From: an uncultured Collinsella sp.
GTDB lineage: Bacteria; Actinomycetota; Coriobacteriia; Coriobacteriales; Coriobacteriaceae
Assembly: GCA_900541065.1 (NCBI GenBank)
Contig: UQIE01000015.1
Coordinates: forward strand, 1 to 56,307
DNA: 56,307 nucleotides
Direction of reading: 5' to 3'
Both the position numbers and the translations under genes were made by a program. A model generated the notes under the pieces. That model saw only the letters and a program-made list of their open reading frames with translations. It was not told where the DNA came from and searched no databases. Every line of letters starts with the position of its first letter. Position 1 is the first letter of the stretch. Below, in pieces: positions 16,242 to 24,192 of this stretch.

Positions 16242-16786
16242 CGGTGACGTTCGTTATCGGTGCCGCCGCGAGCGGCAAGAGCGCCTATGCCGAGTCCCTG
16301 TGCCTCGGGCACGACGGCCCCCGCGTGTACCTGGCAACGATGGAGCCCTTCGGGGAAGAGGGCGCCCGCCGCATCGCGCGACATCGGGCGCTGCGCGAGG
16401 GCAAGGGGTTTTCCACCCTCGAGCGCACGCGTGACGTGGGCGCCGCAGTGCCCGGGCTTCCGCGCGGCTGCACGCTTCTTTTGGAGGACGTGGGCAACCT
16501 GGTTGCGAACGAGCTTTTCGCGGAAGGCGGCTTGTCCCCACGTGACCCCGACGCTACGGCGCGCGAGGTGCTCGGAGGCATCGAACGGCTCGCTCAGGCC
16601 GCTGCGTATACGGTGGTGGTCACCGTCGACGTGTTCGCCGATGGGATGCGCTACGATGAGGGGACCGAGGCATGGAGGCGCGCGCTCTCGCGCGTAAACG
16701 CGGGCGTGGCGGCGCTGGCCGACCGCGCAGTCGAAGTGGTATGCGGGATTCCCGTGTGGATGAAAGGCGAAGGACCTACAAGGTGA
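16238..16786 (+). CDS. cobU: Adenosylcobinamide kinase/guanylyltransferase
   Basis: The 182-residue bifunctional enzyme phosphorylates adenosylcobinamide and attaches GMP. P-loop GAAASGKSAYAES is at residues 8-20; VYLATMEPFGEEGARRIARHR contains the guanylylated His region, and LLLEDVGNLVANELF and EVVCGIPVWMKG close the fold. Length matches the family. ATGA overlap with cobT and GTGA overlap with cobS indicate coupling. A second, shorter CobU-like domain occurs two genes downstream, fused to a phosphatase. Confidence 0.93.
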   Translation: MTVTFVIGAAASGKSAYAESLCLGHDGPRVYLATMEPFGEEGARRIARHRALREGKGFSTLERTRDVGAAVPGLPRGCTLLLEDVGNLVANELFAEGGLSPRDPDATAREVLGGIERLAQAAAYTVVVTVDVFADGMRYDEGTEAWRRALSRVNAGVAALADRAVEVVCGIPVWMKGEGPTR

Positions 16787-17550
16787 AGATAGCAGAGGCA
16801 ATCGGCGCGGCGTTCGGAACGTTCTCGCGCATCCCCGTCCCGAAATCGACATGGACCGATTTCGGGTCAACCCATGCGCTTGCCGCGTTTCCCCTAGTGG
16901 GCCTTGCGGAAGGCTTCCTCATAACGGCGTGGGGGTACGTGGCGAACCTGCTCGGCGTGCCCGCGACCATCGTCGCGGCCGTGCTTGTGGCGCTGCCTGT
17001 GGTGGTGACGGGAGGCATCCACCTAGACGGGCTCTGCGACACCTCCGATGCGCTTGCAAGTTGGGCCCCGCGCGAGCGAAAGCTCGAGATCATGCACGAC
17101 CCGCGGGCGGGCGCCTTCGGGGTCATCGGTGTTGTCGTGTACCTTATTCTGCAGTTTTCCCTGTTCACCGCGCTGCCGCTTACGGCGGGGGCGTTCCTCG
17201 CGCTTCTGTGCTCGCTCGTGTTCTCCCGCGCGCTTTCGGGGCTCGCCGTTGAATGCTGGCCTGCCGCGCGGGCGGATGGCATGGCCGCGCGGCTCTCGCC
17301 TGCGAAGAAGCGCGCGGCGATCGTCGTGCCGCTTTGCGCTTTCGCTGCGGCTTCGGCTGCAGGGATGGTCGCGTGCGCCCAGGCCGTCGGCGCCCTTATG
17401 GCGGTGGCGGGGCTTTTGGCGCTCGCGTGGTACCGCCATGTTGCCCTGTCCCGCTTCGGCGGGGTGACGGGGGATTTGGCCGGATGGTTTCTGCAATGGG
17501 CTGAGCTCGCGATGCTTGCCATGCTGGTAGCGGGGGGCATGCTCCTATGA
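16783..17550 (+). CDS. cobS: Adenosylcobinamide-GDP ribazoletransferase (cobalamin synthase)
   Basis: The 255-residue integral membrane enzyme joins adenosylcobinamide-GDP with alpha-ribazole. It has the family's metal-binding motif GGIHLDGLCDTSDAL near residue 80, then ERKLEIMHDPRAGAFGVIGVV, and about six to seven hydrophobic segments. I chose GTG 16783, in a GTGA overlap with cobU, since the KIAEAIGAAFGTFSRIPVP N-terminus aligns with the family; the frame is open further upstream inside cobU. The stop overlaps the next ATG. Confidence 0.94.
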   Translation: MKIAEAIGAAFGTFSRIPVPKSTWTDFGSTHALAAFPLVGLAEGFLITAWGYVANLLGVPATIVAAVLVALPVVVTGGIHLDGLCDTSDALASWAPRERKLEIMHDPRAGAFGVIGVVVYLILQFSLFTALPLTAGAFLALLCSLVFSRALSGLAVECWPAARADGMAARLSPAKKRAAIVVPLCAFAAASAAGMVACAQAVGALMAVAGLLALAWYRHVALSRFGGVTGDLAGWFLQWAELAMLAMLVAGGMLL

Positions 17551-18548
17551 TGCTCGTGTTAGGTGGCGCGCATTCGGGGAAGAGGACCTTCGTGCGCGAA
17601 AAGCTCGGGTTCGCGGCGGACGATTTCGTCGACGCGGCGCAGTTTGCGGAGGGCGGCGTGCCCGCGGCTTTTGCCGGCCGCGTCGCGTACCGTGCTGAGG
17701 AACTCGTACGCGCGCTCGACGTTGACCGGGCGCTCGAGCGGCTGATCGGCTTCGACGCAGTGATTCTGTCCTTGGTCGGCTCGGGGGTCGTCCCCATGCG
17801 TGCGGAAGACGCCCAATGGCGCGAGCGCGCGGGGCGCCTGGGATGCGCGCTCGCTGCGCGCGCCGACGTCGTCGTGCGCATGACGTGCGGGATTCCCCAG
17901 GTCATCAAAGGAAACCTTGCCGATGCGTCTCGAGGGACGCAGGGCGCGAGCGCGCCTTTGGAAGTCGTCTTCGTGCGCCATGGTGCCACGGTGGGCACGG
18001 AAGACCATCGCTACAGCGGGGCGGGCACCGACGAGCCCCTGTCGAGCGCGGGCGAGCGCGCTTTGCGCGATCTCGCGTGCGATCGTGACGTGTTCCGTGT
18101 TATCACGAGCGGAATGGCCCGCACCGACCAGACGGCGCGCATCCTCTTCCCGTACGCGGAGCTTATGGCGTGCCCCGGTCTGCGCGAGATGGATTTCGGT
18201 GACTTCGAGGGGCGAAGCGCCGCCGAGCTTAAAGAGGATGTGCGCTACCGCGCCTGGGTAGACTCCTGGTGCGAGACGCGCTGCCCGCATGGCGAGGGCA
18301 AGAGCGATTTCACCCGCCGCGTCGTCGCGGCGTTTCGGGAGGCGTGCGAATCGGAGCGCGCCCAGGGGAGTGGGCGCGCCGTCTTCGTCGTTCACGCGGG
18401 TACCGTGAAAGCGCTGCTCTCCGAGCTAGCTGTCCCGAAAATGGGATATTTCGACGTGCATACCGAGCCGGGCGGCGCATGGGCCGCCACCTGGGATGGG
18501 CGCTGCCTTCGCGACGTTCGCCCCGCTTCGGGGGGCGATGCCCGGTGA
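17547..18548 (+). CDS. CobU-like domain fused to alpha-ribazole phosphatase (CobC)
   Basis: The 333-residue protein has two parts. Residues 1-125 resemble a shortened CobU: P-loop GGAHSGKR at 6-13, LVGSGVVPMRAEDAQWRERAG and ADVVVRMTCGIPQVIKG, which match the NEVG-x-G-VP and GIP-x-x-KG ends of the other CobU clade, but the Glu of NEVG is replaced (SLVG). Residues 138-330 are a histidine phosphatase with VVFVRHGATVG (His145), the substrate-side SGMARTDQTA, GLREMDFGDFEGR and second His in VVHAGTVKALL. The phosphatase would remove phosphate from alpha-ribazole phosphate or cobalamin phosphate. The fusion links nucleotide-loop steps in one polypeptide; whether the kinase-like half is active is unclear. 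Confidence 0.85.
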   Translation: MMLVLGGAHSGKRTFVREKLGFAADDFVDAAQFAEGGVPAAFAGRVAYRAEELVRALDVDRALERLIGFDAVILSLVGSGVVPMRAEDAQWRERAGRLGCALAARADVVVRMTCGIPQVIKGNLADASRGTQGASAPLEVVFVRHGATVGTEDHRYSGAGTDEPLSSAGERALRDLACDRDVFRVITSGMARTDQTARILFPYAELMACPGLREMDFGDFEGRSAAELKEDVRYRAWVDSWCETRCPHGEGKSDFTRRVVAAFREACESERAQGSGRAVFVVHAGTVKALLSELAVPKMGYFDVHTEPGGAWAATWDGRCLRDVRPASGGDAR

Positions 18549-19522
18549 TGACGATTCTTGCCGTCGCCGCCGGGTTCGCGGCCGACCTTGCCTTCGGCGA
18601 CCCGCGCTGGCTTCCCCATCCCGTCGTCGCCATGGGGCGCGCGATCACGTGGGCCGAAGGCCGCCTGCGGGGCGCATTCCCGCAAACGTCCGCGGGCACG
18701 CGCGCCGCAGGGCTTGTGCTCGCCGTGGCGCTTCCGCTTGCGTGTTGGCTTTTGACCTGGGGAATCCTGCATCTTTGCGGCATGGTTCACCCCGGCTTGC
18801 GCTTTGTGGCCGAGGCATGGGCGAGCTATCAGATTCTCGCGGCATGCGAGCTGCGCCGCCAGAGCCTGGCCGTGGCCCGCGCGTTCTCGAAGGGCGGCCT
18901 TGTCGCGGCTCGTGAAGCCGTCGGGCTCATCGTGGGACGCGACACGTCTGTTCTCGACGAGCAGGGCGTTGCGCGCGCCGCCGTGGAAACGGTGGCGGAG
19001 AACGCGAGCGACGGCGTCATCGCGCCGCTTTTCTACCTTATGATCGGGGGTGCGCCCTTGGGCATGGCGTACAAGGCGGTGAACACGCTCGACAGCATGG
19101 TGGGCTACAAAAACGAGCGCTACATCGACTTCGGCTGTGCCTCGGCGCGCCTCGACGATGCGGTGAACTGGATTCCCTCGCGCTTATCGGCCCTGCTCAT
19201 GATCGCCGTGTGCCCGATCGTCGGGCTCGACGCGTGCGGGGCGGCGCGCATCTGGCGCCGCGACAGGCGTCGCCATGCGAGCCCCAACTCGGCGCAGACC
19301 GAGTCAGCGTGTGCGGGCGCGCTCGGGCTGCGCCTGGCAGGACCCGCGGTGTATTTCGGCAAGCTCGTTGAGAAACCGACGATAGGCGACGCATCCCGCG
19401 AAATCGAGTGGGGCGACATCGCCCGGGCGACAAGGCTCATGCTCGCCGCGTCCGTATGCGCGCTCGTCGTCTTCGGCGCCGCGCGCGCGGCGGTCGTGCT
19501 CGCCGTGGGGGCGATTGTATGA
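18548..19522 (+). CDS. cbiB: Adenosylcobinamide-phosphate synthase
   Basis: The 324-residue membrane protein attaches aminopropanol phosphate to adenosylcobyric acid. Signatures are ADLAFGDPRWLPHPVVAMGR at the N-terminus, ETVAENASDGVIAPLFYLMIGG and AYKAVNTLDSMVGYKNERY, all standard for CbiB/CobD. Four to five hydrophobic stretches are visible. ATG 18548 overlaps the previous TGA by one base, and its own TGA overlaps the next ATG. Confidence 0.94.
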   Translation: MTILAVAAGFAADLAFGDPRWLPHPVVAMGRAITWAEGRLRGAFPQTSAGTRAAGLVLAVALPLACWLLTWGILHLCGMVHPGLRFVAEAWASYQILAACELRRQSLAVARAFSKGGLVAAREAVGLIVGRDTSVLDEQGVARAAVETVAENASDGVIAPLFYLMIGGAPLGMAYKAVNTLDSMVGYKNERYIDFGCASARLDDAVNWIPSRLSALLMIAVCPIVGLDACGAARIWRRDRRRHASPNSAQTESACAGALGLRLAGPAVYFGKLVEKPTIGDASREIEWGDIARATRLMLAASVCALVVFGAARAAVVLAVGAIV

Positions 19523-20742
19523 GGGAAGACCACGCCGCGTCCCGGGCTGCCGGGGGAATCCTGCGCGCCCGTACGCATGGGGGCAGCGCGCAATCGCTCG
19601 GCATCGCTTGCGAAGGGGGCGCCTCCGACCTCATCGACTTCTCGGTGAACGTAAATCCGGCAGGCCCCTCGCCGCTCGCCGTCGCCGCAGCTTGCAAGGC
19701 GCTTTCTCGAATCGACGCCTACCCCGATAGGGAAAGCCGCGCCCTCGTTCGCGCCCTAGCGCGCGCCCAGGGCATTCCCGAAGATACTATCGTTTGCGGC
19801 GCGGGCGCGTCCGACATCATCTGGCGGCTCGCTGCGGCGGTGCACCCGAAACGCATCGTCGTGTGCGCGCCGACGTTCTCTGAATATGCGGAGGCGGCAT
19901 CGTACTACGGCGCATGCGTGCAGGAGTTCCCGCTCTCCGAAGCGGATGACTTCGACGTGCCCGCCTCCTTCGCCCGCGCGATCGAGGGGCCGGGAGACGT
20001 GGCGTACCTCTGCAATCCGAACAACCCGACGGGGCGCCTCGTCGACCCCCGCGTGATCGATGCCGCGGCTTGCCGCTGCGAGCAGGTGGGCGCGCTGCTC
20101 GTCGTGGACGAGTGCTTCCTCGGATTTGCGCCCGACGCCCGCGAAAGGAGCGTGGCCGCACGCGCCGTATGTTCGCACCATGTGGCCGTGCTCTCCGCGT
20201 TCACCAAGCTCTACGGAATGGCAGGGTTGCGGTTGGGGTATCTGATCAGCGGAAACGCCCAACTCATCGAGGGGATTCGCCGGGCGGGGCAGGCGTGGCC
20301 CGTCTCCTCGGTCGCCGAGGCCGCGGGCATCGCCGCCCTGGAAGACGTCGAATACGTCTCGCGCACGCGCGATGTATTGGCGGGCGAGCGAGCGTGGCTT
20401 TCCCACGAGCTCTCCTCGCTCGGGCTTTCCGTCGTGCCGTCGGATGCGAACTTCCTTTTAGTCCGCACGCCGGCGAAAGACATCCCCGAGCGCCTGTATA
20501 AACAGGGGGTTTTGGTCCGCACGTGCGACTCGTTTTCGGTACTGTCCCGTTTCTGGTGCCGCGTCGCGGTGCGCACGCGCAAGGAGAATGCCCGGCTTGC
20601 GATGGCGTTCAGCCGCGCGCTTCGGGCGGAAGGTGCATCGGGCGAAGGCGAACCCGACGAACGGGGCGGCGCTTCTTGCAGCGGCGCTATGGCGGGCGCG
20701 GATGGCCGAGGCTCGGCGAAGGAGGTCGATACCCGTGGGTAG
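19519..20742 (+). CDS. cobD: L-threonine-O-3-phosphate decarboxylase (PLP-dependent)
   Basis: The 407-residue class I/II aminotransferase-fold protein should make aminopropanol phosphate for CbiB. It has THGGSAQSLG and DFSVNVNPAGPSP at the N-terminus, CNPNNPTGRLV, VVDECFLGF and the PLP lysine in SAFTKLYGMAGLRLGYL, the typical CobD/HisC-like set. Compared with the family (about 360) it has a C-terminal Gly/Ala/Ser-rich tail of about 35 residues that overlaps the cbiP ribosome-binding site and start. HisC is the alternative, but N-terminal motif and position favour CobD. Confidence 0.9.
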   Translation: MREDHAASRAAGGILRARTHGGSAQSLGIACEGGASDLIDFSVNVNPAGPSPLAVAAACKALSRIDAYPDRESRALVRALARAQGIPEDTIVCGAGASDIIWRLAAAVHPKRIVVCAPTFSEYAEAASYYGACVQEFPLSEADDFDVPASFARAIEGPGDVAYLCNPNNPTGRLVDPRVIDAAACRCEQVGALLVVDECFLGFAPDARERSVAARAVCSHHVAVLSAFTKLYGMAGLRLGYLISGNAQLIEGIRRAGQAWPVSSVAEAAGIAALEDVEYVSRTRDVLAGERAWLSHELSSLGLSVVPSDANFLLVRTPAKDIPERLYKQGVLVRTCDSFSVLSRFWCRVAVRTRKENARLAMAFSRALRAEGASGEGEPDERGGASCSGAMAGADGRGSAKEVDTRG

Positions 20743-22234
20743 GGCGAAGCCCATCATGATCCAGGGCACCATGTCGAACGCGGGGAAGAGCCTGCTTGCG
20801 GCGGGGCTGTGCCGTGTGCTTTCGCAGGACGGCCTGCGCGTGGCTCCCTTCAAGAGCCAGAACATGGCGCTCAACAGCGGTGTCACGGCCGACGGTCTCG
20901 AGATGGGGCGCGCCCAGATCATGCAGGCCGAGGCGTGCGGCATCGCGCCCGACGTGCGCATGAACCCCATCCTGCTCAAGCCCGAAAGCGACCACCGAAG
21001 CCAGCTCATCGTAGCAGGCAAGGCGCAGGGAGCCTTTGCTGCGAGGGACTACTTCGCGCGAAAGAAGGCGCTCATGCCGCAGATTTTGGAGGCGTTCGAT
21101 TCGCTCGCGGAGGAAAACGACGTCATCGTCATCGAGGGCGCCGGCAGCCCCGTAGAAATCAACCTTGCCGAAAACGACATCGTCAACATGGGGCTCGCGC
21201 GCGCCGTGTCCTCCCCCGTGCTGCTCGCGGGCGACATCGACCCAGGCGGGGTGTTTGCCCAGCTCTACGGCACGGTGGCGCTCCTTGCGCCCGAGGACCG
21301 CGCGCTTTTGCGGGGGCTTGTGGTGAACAAGTTCCGCGGCGATGTGGAAATCCTACGCCCGGGTTTGGCCCCGCTCGAGAAGATGTGCGGGGTTCCCGTC
21401 GTGGGGGTCGTGCCGTATCTTACGCTCGACCTGGACGACGAGGACTCGCTCGCGCCGCGCCTATCTGCCCGCGAGGCGCGCGGCGTCATCGACGTCGCCG
21501 TCGTGCGCCTTCCGCATCTGTCGAACTTCACCGACTTCGATCCGCTTTCGCGCGTGCCCGGCGTGGGCGTGCGCTACGTTTCCTCGACGACCGATCTGGG
21601 CCGACCCGACCTGGTGGTGCTCCCAGGCTCGAAGACCACGCTCGACGACGCGCGCTGGCTTGCGGCTAGCGGCATCGGAGCCTGCGTACGCGCGCTTTCG
21701 GGCGTGGGCACGCCGGTGCTCGGCATATGCGGAGGCTACCAGCTTTTGGGAGACGAGCTTTCCGACCCGCACGGCAGGGAAGGCGCTGGCACCGCGCGCG
21801 GGCTCGGGCTCATCCCTGCAAATACGGTGTTCAAGGAGGAAAAGCGCCTCGCCCAGTCGGAGCTGCGCATCACGGGCGCCCAAGGCGCGTTTTCGGTGTG
21901 GAACGGCATGACGGCGCGCGGGTACGAGATTCACGACGGCGAAACGACCGTCTCCTGCGCCCCTGCGGGCACGATTGGCGGCAAACCAGAAGGCGCGGCC
22001 TGCGGAAACGTGTTCGGAACCTATCTCCACGGCCTGTTCGACGAACCGGGGGTGGCACTCGCCCTCGCGCGCTCGCTCGCGCGCATGCGCGGCCTGCCCG
22101 AGAGCGTCGTGGGTGCTGAGGGCGCGGTGTCCGCGGCCGATCACCGTGCGCGCGAGTTCGACCGCCTGGCCGACTCCGTGCGCGGGGCGCTCGACATGGA
22201 GTATGTCTACCGCATTATCGAGGAGGGCGTATGA
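20735..22234 (+). CDS. cbiP: Cobyric acid synthase (glutamine-hydrolysing)
   Basis: The 499-residue enzyme amidates b, d, e and g side chains. It begins IMIQGTMSNAGKSLLAAGLCR with PFKSQNMALNS, then IEGAGSPVEINL, DIDPGGVFAQLYG, and a glutaminase domain with LVVLPGSKTTLDDARWL and nucleophile Cys in VLGICGGYQLLG, ending with GTYLHGLFD. I chose GTG 20735, which follows GGAGG by 9 nt and overlaps the cobD stop by 8 bp. The frame is open further upstream without homology. Confidence 0.94.
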   Translation: MGRAKPIMIQGTMSNAGKSLLAAGLCRVLSQDGLRVAPFKSQNMALNSGVTADGLEMGRAQIMQAEACGIAPDVRMNPILLKPESDHRSQLIVAGKAQGAFAARDYFARKKALMPQILEAFDSLAEENDVIVIEGAGSPVEINLAENDIVNMGLARAVSSPVLLAGDIDPGGVFAQLYGTVALLAPEDRALLRGLVVNKFRGDVEILRPGLAPLEKMCGVPVVGVVPYLTLDLDDEDSLAPRLSAREARGVIDVAVVRLPHLSNFTDFDPLSRVPGVGVRYVSSTTDLGRPDLVVLPGSKTTLDDARWLAASGIGACVRALSGVGTPVLGICGGYQLLGDELSDPHGREGAGTARGLGLIPANTVFKEEKRLAQSELRITGAQGAFSVWNGMTARGYEIHDGETTVSCAPAGTIGGKPEGAACGNVFGTYLHGLFDEPGVALALARSLARMRGLPESVVGAEGAVSAADHRAREFDRLADSVRGALDMEYVYRIIEEGV

Positions 22235-22746
22235 TCCACGTGTATCATGGCGACGGCAAAGGCAAGACCACGGCGGCGATGGGCCTCGCCCTTCGCATGC
22301 TCGCCGCAGGCCGCCGCGTCGTCGTCGTGCAGTTCCTGAAAGACGGCGAAAGCGGGGAGGTGCGCCTGCTCGCCGAGCATTTCGGCGTGCCCGTGTTCGC
22401 GGGGAAGGCGTCGGACAAGTTTACCTGGTCCATGACGTCGGAAGAACTTGCCGCGACGCGCGAGCTGCACGATGGGAACCTCGCTTCCGCGCTCGCCGAG
22501 CTCGAGGGCGCGCAGGAGGGGCTGCTCGTGCTCGACGAGGCGCTCGACGCGCTTTCGAAGGGGCTTGTCGACGAGTCGCTCGTGGACCGCGCGCTCGATA
22601 TGTCCGCGTGCGGCGTCGAAGTAGCGCTCACCGGGCGCGCGCCTTCCCGCAAGATCATGGAGAAGGCCGACTACATAACCGAGATGCGGTGCGAGAAACA
22701 CCCCTACGAGCAGGGGGTATGTGCAAGGGAAGGAGTGGAGTACTAG
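22231..22746 (+). CDS. cobA: Cob(I)yrinic acid a,c-diamide adenosyltransferase
   Basis: The 171-residue P-loop enzyme (BtuR/CobA/CobO type) transfers the adenosyl group from ATP to Co(I) corrinoids. MIHVYHGDGKGKTTAAMGLA at the N-terminus, VVQFLKDGESGE, LLVLDEALDAL and ALTGRAPSRKIMEKADYITEM are diagnostic. It overlaps cbiP by ATGA and its TAG abuts the cbiC ATG. It acts in both synthesis and salvage, so it would remain useful even if the upstream pathway is broken. Confidence 0.94.
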   Translation: MIHVYHGDGKGKTTAAMGLALRMLAAGRRVVVVQFLKDGESGEVRLLAEHFGVPVFAGKASDKFTWSMTSEELAATRELHDGNLASALAELEGAQEGLLVLDEALDALSKGLVDESLVDRALDMSACGVEVALTGRAPSRKIMEKADYITEMRCEKHPYEQGVCAREGVEY

Positions 22747-23388
22747 ATGGATTCCAAGGAGATGGCGCCCGGCGACATCGAGCGGCGCAGCTTCGAGATC
22801 ATCACCGAAGAGCTTGGCGGCCACACGTTCCCGCCGCTCGAAGAGCCCGTCGTGAAGCGCGTTATCCACACCACTGCCGACTTCTCGTACGCCGATTCCC
22901 TCGTGTTCACCCATGACGCCGCGCACTGCGCGCTCGACGCACTGCGCGCAGGGGCCACGGTGCTCACCGACACGAACATGGCGCTCGCGGGCATAAGCAA
23001 GCCCGCGCTTGCGAAGCTCGGCTGCAAGGCCGTGTGCTACATGGCTGACCCTGATGTCGCTGCGGCTGCGCGCGCCGCGGGCACGACTCGCGCCGTTGCG
23101 AGCATGGACAAAGCTTGCGGCATCGAGGGTCCGCTCATCGTGGCCGTCGGTAACGCTCCCACAGCACTTCTGCGCCTCGCCGAGCTCATGGACGCGGGGA
23201 AGATCGCGCCCGCGCTCGTCATTGGGGTGCCGGTCGGGTTTGTGAACGTGGTCGAGGCGAAAGAGGAGCTACTCGCGCGACGCGTGCCGGCCATCGTCGC
23301 GAGGGGTCGCAAGGGCGGCTCGACCGTGGCGGCTGCCATTATGAACGCGCTGCTCTACCAGATCACGCGCCCAGGCGGCCCAAAGTGA
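22747..23388 (+). CDS. cbiC: Cobalt-precorrin-8 methylmutase
   Basis: The 213-residue enzyme moves the methyl group from C11 to C12 to give cobyrinic acid. IERRSFEIITEE is the family N-terminus, followed by RVIHTTADFSYADSL with the catalytic His, VLTDTNMALAGI, AVGNAPTALLRLAELM and IGVPVGFVNVVEAKEEL. Length fits exactly. It follows cobA with no gap and overlaps cbiJ by 4 bp. Confidence 0.95.
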   Translation: MDSKEMAPGDIERRSFEIITEELGGHTFPPLEEPVVKRVIHTTADFSYADSLVFTHDAAHCALDALRAGATVLTDTNMALAGISKPALAKLGCKAVCYMADPDVAAAARAAGTTRAVASMDKACGIEGPLIVAVGNAPTALLRLAELMDAGKIAPALVIGVPVGFVNVVEAKEELLARRVPAIVARGRKGGSTVAAAIMNALLYQITRPGGPK

Positions 23389-24158
23389 CGGCCCCCGCAT
23401 CCGCACCGGCGCTGCGCATCTTCGCCGGCACCACCGAGGGCCGCCTTCTGTGCGAATGGGCGAGCGGGGCGGGCATCCCCGCCCGTGCCTACGCGGCAAC
23501 CGAGTACGGAGGCGAGCTTTTGGGCGAGCTTCCGGGCATCGAGGTACATGCGGGCAGGCTCGACGAGGCCGACATGGAGCGCGAGCTTTCCGGCGCACGC
23601 ATCGTCGTCGACGCCACGCACCCCTTCGCTACGCTCGCAAGCGGCAACATCCGAGCCGCTTCGCTCGCCGTGGGTGCACGATGCCTGCGCCTTGCGCGCC
23701 CGGTCGAGGCGCTGCCCAAAGGCGTCGTGTCGGTCGCGTCGATCGCCTGTGCGGCGCGCTTTCTCTCCGAGAACCCGGGTCGCGCGCTTCTCACGACGGG
23801 GAGCAAGGAGCTTGCTCCCTACACACGCGTCGCCGATTTCGCGGAGCGCTTCTTCGTGCGTGTGCTCCCGCTGCCCGGTGCTATAACGAAGTGCATCGAC
23901 GCGGGGTTTTCGCCGTCGCACGTCATCGGCATGCAGGGGCCCTTCACCCGCGAGCTCAACGAGGCGATGCTTCGGCAGGTGGGCGCCCAGTGGCTTGTGA
24001 CCAAGGACTCGGGAACCGTAGGCGGCACGGCCGAGAAGCTCGCCGCCGCGCGTGACGCGGGAGCGCGCTGCATCGTGGTCACCCGTCCCGCCGAGGGAGG
24101 CGGGGCCCTTTCGCTTCGGGAAGTGGAAGACGCGCTCTTACGGGAGTTCGCGCGCTAG
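23385..24158 (+). CDS. cbiJ: Cobalt-precorrin-6A reductase
   Basis: The 257-residue NAD(P)H-dependent reductase reduces the corrin ring. ALRIFAGTTEGRLLCEWA near the N-terminus, VVDATHPFATLASGNI, LTTGSKELAPY, VIGMQGPFTRELNEAML and LVTKDSGTVGGTAEKL are typical of CbiJ/CobK. GTG 23385 overlaps the cbiC TGA. It is the last gene of the rightward operon; no clear terminator follows in the 34 bp before the convergent exporter gene. Confidence 0.94.
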   Translation: MTAPASAPALRIFAGTTEGRLLCEWASGAGIPARAYAATEYGGELLGELPGIEVHAGRLDEADMERELSGARIVVDATHPFATLASGNIRAASLAVGARCLRLARPVEALPKGVVSVASIACAARFLSENPGRALLTTGSKELAPYTRVADFAERFFVRVLPLPGAITKCIDAGFSPSHVIGMQGPFTRELNEAMLRQVGAQWLVTKDSGTVGGTAEKLAAARDAGARCIVVTRPAEGGGALSLREVEDALLREFAR

Positions 24159-24165
24159 GCGCTCT

Positions 24166-24180
24166 AATTCACCGCAACTT
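24166..24180 (+). repeat. Copy of the TTCACCGCAACTT intergenic motif
   Basis: AATTCACCGCAACTT occurs here, just after the cobalamin operon, and again in direct or inverted form at 40322-40336, 40376-40389, 40663-40676 and 40718-40731. It probably belongs to a dispersed repeat family of this genome and marks the right border of the island. Confidence 0.55.
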
Positions 24181-24192
24181 GTTGGTGGTGGC

